Shown: positions 41,201 through 53,200 of the stretch, piece after piece | Layout of the letters: every line of letters begins with the position of its first letter | How positions within the stretch are numbered: position 1 is the stretch's first letter | Source of the DNA: Lumbricus terrestris | Taxonomy: Eukaryota; Annelida; Clitellata; Crassiclitellata; Lumbricidae | DNA: 64,000 nt | Direction of reading: 5' to 3' | NCBI GenBank assembly: GCA_949752735.1 | Contig: OX457036.1 | Location: 90,739,908 to 90,803,907 of the forward strand | Made by a program: the position numbers and the translations under genes | The notes under the pieces: model-generated | Databases searched by the model: none | The model's input: the letters and a program-made list of their open reading frames with translations, nothing else | Told to the model about the DNA's origin: nothing

Positions 41201-44200
41201 TTGTCCATTTATAATGTAATTAATGTAAACATTGCAACTGATAAGCAGCCTCTTACGAGTAGGCCTATTACCCTATCGGCTCCCTCAAAGAAATATTTAC
41301 CTAACAGCTTAGTCTGGAGAGAAACATGAATAAAACAAGACAATTGCGTCCGATTAGCCTACAAGTTGAACGTAGTATGATAACTCATGCAAGTCTATAT
41401 AAATTGTCTGAATTACATTACATTACATTACATTACAAGTCTGTTCAATTCTTAAAAGGAATTTTAATTGGGACTATCTGCACACATAGACACTAATCTT
41501 GTTCCTATTTATTATCTCGTACACACATCGCTCGAACGCGCAAACACTGTAGGTAGAGTAGATCAGAGCCGATTCAATTTGCATCAAGTTACCAAAAACC
41601 AGTGCTAATCAAACTTCCTATAGATCTATAATAATTATTATGCTGGGTGGCCACTGAGGGGTGGGCTGTGGATGCGTGGATTGCCAGTTTAGCCATGTTT
41701 GCCAACGTAATTGATCGCTTCGTTGATCTCGATCTCAGTACCTCATTCTACAAGCCAGCGTGTTATCCAATGAACTAGGGCCTACCCCCTAACGAACAGT
41801 GAACCAGGTTGCGCTTATCACAATTTGAGCAGTTTACAAGACGTTCGCTATTTCCTATTTAACGATGTAAAATAATATTTATACAAATTCTTTCCAAAGC
41901 TAACGCTACTTGTAGGCCTGAGTAAGAAAAGGAGCAACAGAACATTTTCGGGTAGGTGCGCATGCGCAGTATCGAAAGTCAGTCTCGTAAACCAATAAGA
42001 CTCTCAGAAAACTGGGTCGGAGGCGTGGTTTGAGGCATTGTCAGGTGGGTATTACAGATGCTAAACTTTATAGCCAAACTTTGTCACATTCAAGTAGGTG
42101 GCAAAATTTACCAGAACCGTCTAATATCATTTTATGGTATAACCTATCACGCGGTACACATGGCTACAAGAAATAGTCAGGTCAGCTTATGAAAACTTGG
42201 TCGTTCATGGCGAATTTTAGCTTTGAAAATAGGCTATTTGAGACCAAGATTCAAAGCGAATTCTTACACCACATGCGCCAAAAGTCACTTTTCATCCACT
42301 AATCATTTGAATTCAACATTTTTCATTGTAGATTTGAAAGTAGACATATCTTTAAATAATAATACACTATAAAACAATTTTCCATATTTTTTACCCCTGT
42401 CGCCTGTTTTGCCTTTTATCTCTCTATCTAGATTGCGACAATCGACGGGAAAAGAACGCTTGTGTCACATATGTTACTCACTATTTTAATAGCTCTAAAT
42501 GGTTTTTCAAATAGTCGTGTGGTTTGTGCAATGGTCTGCACCTAATGACCATTTTAAATACTATTCCACTAAATACGCAGATTACAGTATGATTCATATA
42601 AAGCAACTAGTCATATTTTATGCCTGTGAAAGAGCTATGTAAATGGTATGTGCTGCTTGCAATACTTGATGTCTTTTGTGTCATTCACTGTACAGTTAGT
42701 GCATCAAGCTATTCATCATCAAAATATACAACATTGCGGGCAATGGAACAGGAGGAAGACCTAATTGAAGAAAGTAAGAAATTGATTTCATCATTACAAA
42801 ATAAGCTCCAGAAATTTGTTTGAGCACGATCTTGGGAGCCGTAGCAAGGATTTACGTTGCAGTGAGACAATGTTATTTTGAGGTTAAGATTCTTCCACAA
42901 ACTAGCTTTACTGGTTGACTCATTAACTCGTGTTGGGTATTTCTCTTATCCAGTGGTTATGGTGACTCTTTCATTTAATGACTGTATGTAAATAGGTCTA
43001 CACTGTAACATGAAGTCTGATATCACACAAATATGGACTCTATGGGTATTACAACAATAATATTATTAGTTCATCCACAGAAACGGTACTTGTTTTTTAT
43101 ACGACCACCAAGACACCTAGAACTAACGTTGCAGCATTGTTATCTTTCATAAATCCAACTTCTAGTTTGCCGAGAGTCCTTTTAATCGATCCAGCTTCTG
43201 TTAGGCAAGAATTTGTTCGATAAATCCCGTTTCTATTTCGTCAGCAAATATTTTTCATAAATTTTTCATTTAAAATTATTTTTCATCAATCCAGTTTCAA
43301 TTTCAGCATAATGACTGCACCAACCCTAAAACTAACCCTAACCGACCCTCACGACGCCTAACCTGAGCCCTAAACGACCCTCACGCGCTAAATCCCGCTT
43401 CTATTTCGTGAGAAAATATTTTTCATCGAATTTATAAATTTTGGTGGTCGTATAAAAAACAAGAACCACAGAAACTACCATTGTTATATATGTATCTTTG
43501 TTAATTATCAATCAAGATAACCCACAACCCGCTATAATGCACATTGCACACAAAATCAAATAGGCCTACAAGCAAACAGTCAACACGATTGTCTGAAAGA
43601 CGATTTTTAAAATATGCCTACCGGTATGGTCAGTTGCTTGTAGTTGATATTATTTACTAGGTTCATTTCTTATTAAACAGGTAATTATTAAAGAAGATCT
43701 CATAGGTATGAAATTTCTTTCATAATTTTCATTGTTATAACATTTTCTCAGATACCTTGCACTAGCCACGAGTGCCATAGAAGCTGCTATCAGTTACTAT
43801 TAGTTGTTATTGTTGAATGTAGATTTGATGCGACCACAATCAACATCGATTGATGATACATTTTCTGCTGTGGAAAAACGGGATGAGGAGTTGCAGTTAT
43901 GCAGTGATTTGTCAATTTCTGCCGTACAAAAAGTCGAAGCAGTGCCAGTGCGGTTTCTTCGTAAATCTTATGCAGCCCGTGAGCCTCAGCCGCCACCATC
44001 TGCCAGCCTTGACGGTGGATTGTTTGGTGCATTGGAGCCATGCTCATTCAGTGCTGCTCCTGAACCTACTGGTACAACTGATTTGTTTGGAATCAGATTT
44101 AATGCACCTCCCGTTCGTGTTTCTTCAGAACGTGGTTTCGGTGCACCTGCGACTGGTGCCGCTGGATATCAAGTTGAGTCGTATGGTGTTACTCCAGCAT

Positions 44201-47200
44201 TTGGTGCACCAACGGCTAGTGCTGCTCCAGCAGTAGGAGTTAGTGGATATGGTGGTGAGGCTCCTCTAGCTGGTGCTCCTCCTCCTCCGGTTCCAGGATT
44301 TGGATTATTTGGTGCTGAAACTCCTATGGCTTATGGTTCTTCAGCATTTGAATTTGGTGTTGGTGTTCCTCAGGCTAGCGTTGCTCCAGCCGTTGGATTT
44401 GGTGAGGTTGGTGGTAGTGGTGCTCCAATGGCCTTAAGTTCTTCAGCACTACGATCTAGTAGGTTTGCATATGGTGGTGGTGCTCCAGCACTTGCATTTG
44501 ATGCTGGTGTGTCTCTGGCTGATCCTTCTCCAGCGCTAAGTGGTGGGCTATTTAGCACTATGGCCAGTGTTCCTGTGGTTAGTGATGCTGTAACACAGGG
44601 ATTTGGTGGTGGTGGTGCTTCGACTTTTGCTGCTCCAGGATTTGCATTTCATCATCGTGCTCGTCCGGTTTGTGCTGCTCCACCGGCTGATGCTGCTCCA
44701 GCGCTAGGATTTGGACTATTTAGCACTGGTGCTCTTGTGGTTAATGATGCTGTAGCACAAGGATTTGATGCTGATGCTGTTCGGAGTTTTTCATCTGGTT
44801 TTCAATCCTCATTTGGTGCATCTGCACTTGGTGCAACGGTATTTACTACAGGTAGTTCTGCTCCTGCTTCTTCAGGTGATGCATTTGCCGCACCTGCTGA
44901 CTTTGTTCCCTCAATTAAAAGAGCAGTAACCAGTTTTTCTCATGGATTCAACTTAGCTGCAGCATCATCTCCTCCTGTGCGTGCACATGGCCCTCCCCAT
45001 CCTCCCCCTCCTCCACCTCCTGAACCCATGCCCATCCCTGGTTTTGCTGTTCCACCTACAACATCATCCGCTGCTCCACGTGAAGTGAAACGGTCAATGC
45101 ACTCAATAAGACACGAAAGTGCTGCGTCTGCTCTACCAGAACCTGAGCAACAAACTAAAGCAGCATTTGGCAAGATTTGTTACGATGCTTTTAGCCGAGA
45201 TGAGGTTCCGGAACCGGAACGGATCCAGAAATTAAGAGCCAGTGCTCAGAATTTATCGCAGGCTGATTTGCCACTACCACCACCGCAACCCACTCCATCT
45301 CCACCGTCATTTATGGCAAAGAGGCGTCCTATTGATGCACACATCTCTTCATCCCCAGCATATATGCCAACATCCCCATCATATGTACCAACAGCACAAC
45401 AACAGATGGAAACAGAACCACTGCCAACATCAGCGACGAGTGATTCGCCGATGCGAACCATTCGTCATTCATGTATGAGGATGATGAAAGCTGAACCACG
45501 TCTATCTTCACGTATGGTTTGCGGTCTCTCTGCCAAGGTCAGCGCCACTGAAGAGTCGATCAAACTACCATCTCGTGTGCTATATTCCTCCAAACTATGT
45601 AAGCGAATGGGATCTGCACGTCTATCAGGTGTATCTTCTCGACAGGAGCCAGCTCTTCCACCTGCAGAGGGATCAGTGCCTCCTGAGAAAGAACTTGCTC
45701 CCCCGTTGCCACCTAAAAAGTTGCACAGTGGTAGAGGGATGATGGGGATGGGTCAATCTGCTATGAGACATCGTCGTGTACTTGCATCTCCGCCATTATT
45801 GTATGGTATGGTTAGTAGATCGTCTTCAGACACAGGTTCGCAGGCACTCGCTCCTATTCGACTTTCCATTGGAATTGAGACGTTTGGCAAGGTCATGACC
45901 CCAATCTTCAAGTACAGCACACCACTTCCGGCGACGGTGACAAAGTATTTGACCACCTGTGCTGACTATCAGACGAGTGTGCGAATCAAGGTGTACGAGG
46001 GGGAATACCCACGGACCATGCTAAACCACCTGCTCGGACAGATTCAGTTGAATGGAATTCTGCCGAGGATTCGTGGACAGGCGAAGATAAAAGCAACATT
46101 CAACATCTATGTTGAAGGCAGTCTGAGTGTGGAAGCTGTGGATGAAGCAACTGGCGAATGTGAAACCATGACAGTGACCATCAATGAAGGTAATTGTTTA
46201 GAAACACTGGTGATTCAATTAGAACAGAAATAATCTAAGACAACAGAAGTAATCTAAGGCACTAGATGGCGTTTCGATTAGGAGCATAGTGTGTCATTGA
46301 ATGGGGGAGTGTAAGGTTCATATCCCAGTCTTAGGATAAATTGGAATGCGGTTTTTCCATTGGAACCGTGTTTGAGATTGACAGTAAAAATAATCAACTA
46401 TTAAGAATTATTTGATTTTACAGGAAATGCTTTAAAAACCTGATCGTAGTATTCTGAATTATGTTATTTCTAGAGGTAGAATGTGTTAGATAGCTTGTTT
46501 ACAGATTTAATGGATTTGTTTTACTTAATCATGATACTGGTGTGATTTCTATTCTGTTCTCAAATGTCTTAGGATCAGCGAATAGCATCAATCAGTTTAG
46601 CAAATTCTTTTTTAATACTTTCTCTCTTAACAAGGCAAAGTTCATATTGTTTCAACGTACATATATTTCTAAACAGGACAAATGAGATGTGCAGTTTGTT
46701 AAGAAGACATGTGACCATTTAGTGATACTTGCTTGTGCTCTGGAGCTGTACCGATTGATTTTTTTTGTAGAGGAGAAAAGTGAAGAAGAAATTGAAAGAA
46801 TGATTAAGGATGCAGAAGAGATGGAGAACAGAGAACCACTTCAAGGAGCAGATGACATCCAGGTAAGAATGCAGAAAAGATGGATCCACTCAGGCTGACA
46901 TGTCATTACTATCCAGGTGAAAATGCAGAGGAGTGCAAAGGTCACCTCTGCTAATAGCTGACTATTTTACCAGTAGCTGCTCAACAGTAAAGTGGTTGGA
47001 ATGCATCGAGAGGTCGAGTGTTCAAATCCACACATGACAAAAGTTTGGTTCGAGATTTCTGCTCCACTTGCTCCCCTAGTCATCTCAGCTATAATGAGTA
47101 ATACATGACCGTACACTGTCGGTGTGAAGGTGAGATGGTGAGGGAGAGAACTGGTCACTTGCCCTCATATGCCAAGGCTAAGAAAATGAAGGTGCTGATG

Positions 47201-50200
47201 CTTCATACCAATGGCTGCCTCAGGACCAGCTTGAGGAACTGCTCTTCTCTTTTCATTTTCTTAAGCTAGACTGTTATGTCAGCACATTTTCCTTTAAAAA
47301 AGTTATCTTGTAAACGCTACTACTGACACCATCTTACTTCGCAACAAGTTCCCATCTTACTTCGCAACAAGTTCCCATCTTACTTCGTAACAAGTTCCCA
47401 TCTTACTTTGCAACAAGTTCCATTTTACATTTAAAACAGCTTTTTATTTTCCAATCATTATGTGAGATTGAAAAAAGATTTTTTAGTGCTAGTTGTCTCT
47501 TGATTGTACATTTTAGACATCAGATTTGCTTCCTTTGTAAATGATGTTGATTATCGCCGAAGGTAACCATTAATTATAAATACAGAAGGAGTTTAGGCTT
47601 GGAGAAGGAAGTGACTGTTGTGATTGAATTTGTCATGAATGACATTTATTGTAATATTGTATTTGACCATTAATAAATGCTTCTCTCAGCAAATGGCCTT
47701 TCAGAGGTGCTTCCAGTTTGATCGACCCCATAAGAAAAGGCAGGATTTGGGATGCGAGAAAGATGAAGAAAGGCTGCAAGAGATAAAGGCGGTGTGAACT
47801 GATGGTTGAAGTCCACTCCATAGAGAGGGACCTGTGCATCTGGATTGAGCCAAGGCAAAGTCTCTGCATTGAACGCTACCTTAGAAACTCAACTGTTCTC
47901 AAATTCACAGTGATACACAAATTTTGCACAGATGCCAATGCACCACTTAAGTGCAATACATTACATGACATTGTGTACACAGAGCTGTACTGTAAGTGAT
48001 GTGTTTTACTGTTGCGAAATAGGAGACGTCAGATGGTTACTGGGATGTCTGTATTTACGATGAATTAAATGCTGGAAATGTACCGGATTTCAGAGAAGAC
48101 TTGTTCGGTGAGTCCAGTCATTTTGAACTTAATATTTAATGTTCATCCTTCCCACTTGATTTGATTGGTCTGACCTTATTGTGGTGTTTATCATGATCAA
48201 TACACTGCATCTTTATCGTCAGATAAAGGTAACAATTGCAAGCATAGGCTACTTGTATAATTTGAATTAGGTTGCACCTTTTCTAACAAAGTTTCATTTA
48301 AAGTTTTGAGTGCACTCCTCCAACATGAAATTTTGCAGATAATGTATTTTTATCTGGAAGTTTATTATTGGAGTAAAAGATGACTTTGTAATAAATTAAC
48401 TAAATGTTATCGTTGCAATGAGGTTGAATATTATACTCTCATATATCCATTAGGGTGGAGTGAAATTTTTTTTTCTCGAATTTCCAATTGTAATAGTAAT
48501 CAAAAGTTGCCTATGGTATCACAGAATTGCTACAAAAAATTTGACCTTCCTGTGTTGACGTCTTCTGCCCTCTACCGGACGATTTAAGGACGCCATATTG
48601 ATTTTCAGTACAGTCAGGCATTTTTAGACCAAGCATGGAATCTGAAAATTGTGCTGTTAGAAGCAAGTCATGTAACAATTTGCTAACTGGTGTTTCTAGA
48701 CTAATTTGACCCTCCTGAAAACGAAAATCGCGGTTAATAAGCTGACTTTTTAATGGTTCCATGAGAAAACAAGATGGCGGACAAGATGGTAGCCAATTGC
48801 TTCAAATGACTAAAAGTAAAGTATTGTGTGTGATAGGAACACGGTTTTAGATTCCAAATTAAGATTATAGGATTCAAGGAATGCAATGGAATCAAAGATA
48901 TATGTGTAGCACTACCAAAAAATCAAAATGGCGGACAAAATGGCGGTCAGAATCTTAAAATGGCTATAGGTGAAGTAATGTATACAATGGAATCATGATT
49001 TAAGGGTCTAAGTCAACATTTTAGAGGTCAAGGAATATGATGGAACCAATGTCGCTTATGTAACACTGCTCGAAAACCAAAATGGCGGACAAAATGGCGG
49101 CCAGAATTCTAAAATGTCTACAAGCGAAGTTATGTATGAATTTGATTTTAGTTTTTTGCCAGGTCTTTGCAAGATGGCATCTGTTGTGGAATTTATCTAC
49201 AATGTTTCCTTCTTTTGCCAGATAATAATGATCATTGAAATTATCGCAATTTCCTCAGCAGGTCTTGAACCAAGGAGCGTTCTTCAAAAGAACACTGACG
49301 AAGTTATCATGCAGCACCTTATCATAGCGTATAAAACTGACTATCCGATGGATCTGGCATCAATATCGTGCCATGAGCTTACCTCAAAATCTGTGGCATT
49401 GGATGCTTTGTGAAAAGTAACTTGTCCAGTCAGCAACTTTTAACAGAGGTTAACATTTATTTATTTAGAATATTTTATGTAGGGCCTTTTCAAAGTAGGC
49501 TATTCAGTATCACTCCCAACCTAACCGCAACGGAATAGGACAGTTTCTAGATTCTTAAGGAACGGAGTGGAGTGACCCATGGGCAGTAAGAGCTGTGAAA
49601 ATGGGTGGACATTTCAGGTTGTGGATCCAGCCGCAGAGAATGAACGTTGCTGTCGAATAGCAGAAGCTCAGCTTGGTCCGCCAACCGAAGAGTGGATCGA
49701 CGCTGGTCAGCCGAGTTGAAAAACAGAGTTCTTGCAGACAAGTGGGGCTCGTCCTCAAGGCACCGCCTCACCAGCACACAGACCCTGTAGGCAATACGCT
49801 GCTGAAAACGGAGCCAATGCAAGACATCTGCATATAATATGAGACATGACCAAATTTTGCGATATGATCAATAAAAATAGTGTCGGAATTCATAGGACAA
49901 GTGTCGTAAATTTTTGGATGAACAAGCAATGGTACAAGCAATGGGGACCTTCCAAAGGCGAAGACATTTGGTGACCTGGCAGATACAATAGTTGCCCGTG
50001 TAAAGATACCTTCGATTGGCTACAAGAGGGTCAATAATTATTGTCTTGGATAGGTACTAGACCTGGAAATTGCTTATTAAAAAGTGGAACCACACAGAAA
50101 TGGCGACTATTACCACAACTTCGTCATTGTATTGAGTCTTGAAATAGTGGTACTCCGTTGTCGGAGAATTGGCTGAATGTTCTTGGTATGCCTGAAAGCA

Positions 50201-53200
50201 AAGCTGATCTAATTTCATTCCTGTTCATTCAGCTCTCAACAGCCACATTTGGGCATTTGGAGGTATAGATGTAGCTGTTGCGGGTGGTTCCGTGAAAGAA
50301 GAAAAGGTGTTGCCTACTACTGAGTGTATGCCTTATATTTAACGATATTTGGGTGCAGAAAGTTAATTTGAGAAGAATCATATGTTGTGTAGCGAGTAGA
50401 AAGGTTTCCAAAGCTGACCTGTATTTGGAGGAATTGAGCTCTGGACTCAATCATTAGATACAGAACTTCACTAATAGAAAATTCCAGAATCTGGCCGCCA
50501 TTTTGTCCGCCATTTTGGTTTTCGTGCAGTGCTACATGAGTGACATTGGTTCCATCATATTCCCTGACCTTGAAAATGTTGACTTAGACCCTTAAATCAT
50601 GATTCCATTGTATACATTACTTCACCTATAGCCATTTTAAGATTCTGACCGCCATTTTGTCCGCCATTTTGATTTTTTGGCAGTGCTACACATATATCTT
50701 TGATTCCATTGCATTCCTTGAATCCTGTAATCTTAATTTAGAATCTAAGACCGTGTTCCTATCACACACAATACTTTACTTTTAGTCATTTGAAGCAATT
50801 GGCTGCCATCTTGTCCGCCATCTTGTTTTCTCATGGAACCATTAAAAATTCAGCTTGTTAACCGCGATTTTCGTTTTCAGGAGGGTCAAATTAGTCTAGA
50901 AACACCAGTTAGCTAATTGTTACATGACTTGCTTCTAACAGCACAATTTTCAGATTCCATGCTTGGTCTAAAAATGCCTGACTGTACTGAAAATCAATAT
51001 GGCGTCCTTAAATCGTCCGGTAGAGGGCAGAAGACGTCAACACAGGAAGGTCAAATTTTTTGTAGCAATTCTGTGATACCATAGGCAACTTTTGATTACT
51101 ATTACAATTGGAAATTCGAGAAAAAATGTTTTTTCGCTCCGATTCACTCCACCCTAATATCCATATCTGACTTACTGCAACATGATTTGGACTTCTACAT
51201 ATGACTCCAATCTTAAAGGTATAAAGATCCTTCAAAAAAGACAATACGAGTTATAACTAAATCTTCCCCCAAAATTTTCTCAAACTAGTCCACTATTCTT
51301 TGAACATAAACTCCTAGACATTAATCAAATCAAATTTCTACAAAGCTTGCATTTTCATGTATAAATACATTAATAACCTCCTCCCATCATCATCATCATT
51401 CTCATCCTATTTTCGTAATCGTAATCTCCTAATTTCTAAAGCGCCACTGGAAAGCCAAGCGCGGGGCACCGGCTTATTCACGAGCGCTGCGTTGTGTTAG
51501 GAGGGTTGTCCGTGAGAGTAGTCCGTGGTGGTCCGGGTCGAGTTACCATAGGATCAGGATCAAATGCGTTGAGTCAAAAGGGTTGTCCGTAAGAGTAGTC
51601 CATGGTGGTCCGGGTCGAGGTACCATATGATCAGAGGTGTGGAACCTGTGTTGATCCTGTACCGCATCATATTTTCACTAGAAGTAACAATGATTTCCGA
51701 TCTGTGTTTGCAAGTACTAATGTCCGTAAATTTTCGCTTAGGGTCCAGGGCCCTGGTAACTGGAACAGTCTTCCCAAAGAAATCCGTATGGTTACATCCC
51801 TTAGCCACTTTAAAACCCTTGCACGTGCACACACACTAATTTATATTACTTAAACTCAGCTTTATGTTTGTTAGTTAAGTTGTAGTTAAGAATTTAATGT
51901 ACGTAACTTTTTCTGTATAAATGTTATACATGTATAGTCATAATAACGTCTATTCCCCTTACTTAATCACACCCACCATCCTGTTCAGCTTCTTCCGGGA
52001 AATAGACCCCTACTAAGCGGGACTTGTCCCTTCTGGAGTGCCTATTGCTCCCTAATCTATTTCCTAACTTCTTTGCCAAACGCATTAGTACTTTAATTTA
52101 ACTTGTGTTATACCATGTTCTGTATAATTATGTTTATTGTGGGAACAATAAATAATTTTGATTTGATTTGATTTGAATGTGTTTTAGTCATCTATTTGGT
52201 AGTGCTTTTGTTTGGGCAGTCGTTGAAAATTTCAGATTCTAGATTGAACTCCATTTAACAGCCCAAGATAAATAATTGTTTGCACAGACATACGAGTGTG
52301 TACAGGGGACGAGTAAGCACATTCAAGGTGCAGAACACAACTATAGACTCAGGACAGATATCTTTTTTAACCTGCAGAATTGACCATGCCAGTTATCTTC
52401 CAGATTTCATCAAATTGAAATGATCATATTACGTATGTGAATGCATTCAACAGTTTCTACAGATGAGATGAACATCAACACTGGCGAGGTCGACTGGACT
52501 GGACACACCTTGGAGACACTGACCACTTCCTACATTGAGGTGTCTAATTTGGTAGGTCTTTATGCTTTATCACTATCGATAGATTCGATAGTATCAGTGG
52601 TATCTGTGCTGGTCTAATCTAATCTAATCTGGGAACTTCTATAGCGCCATCATCGTAATGTGTAAGGCATCAATTGATGGTTGCTTGTAAAACATGTTGG
52701 GAGCCAAGAGGTCCTGAGACTGGAAGAGAGGCCACGGAAGGTAAGACATTCAAAATGGATGTACGGTAGCTTAAGTTATATCATGTAGAGAGCAGAAACA
52801 TGTAAACAAGTAAGTACCTAATACTATATAAGTATAACCTTTATTACTCTATAAAATAAACACACAGTGGGACATCGAAAAGTATAGTAATAGAAATGAA
52901 AAGTATTGTAAAACAAATGTTAGTAAGTGTAAAGCATTCTAGTAATGAAACTCTTTCTTCAAGTTTGTGAGAATGTTGATGCAATGAGTGTTGTGATTCA
53001 TGAACTGGATGGAGTAAACCAGTGGTTCCCAGGGTTAGCTAAACAGCAGTGTCAAAATTATGATTGAAATTGGAAAAAAATTCAGTGTAGTTGGCTTTGA
53101 TACACAACTCATCGAATGTGGGCGTAAGATTCATAAACCTTGGATCAGTGACTGTAATAAAGACCTGTGTCCCATAGTGGGAATCTATCTGTAGGAGCAA

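Noticed and set aside
47020..47060. True tRNA gene at the GTTCAAATCC B box
   Set aside because: The acceptor stem does not pair and the sequence continues into a SINE-like body.
49114..49413. 99-codon frame GLEPRSVLQKNTDEV... as an exon of the PARP4-like gene
   Set aside because: It lies inside the hAT-like foldback element, ends at a stop with no good donor, and the flanking true exons already join in phase without it.
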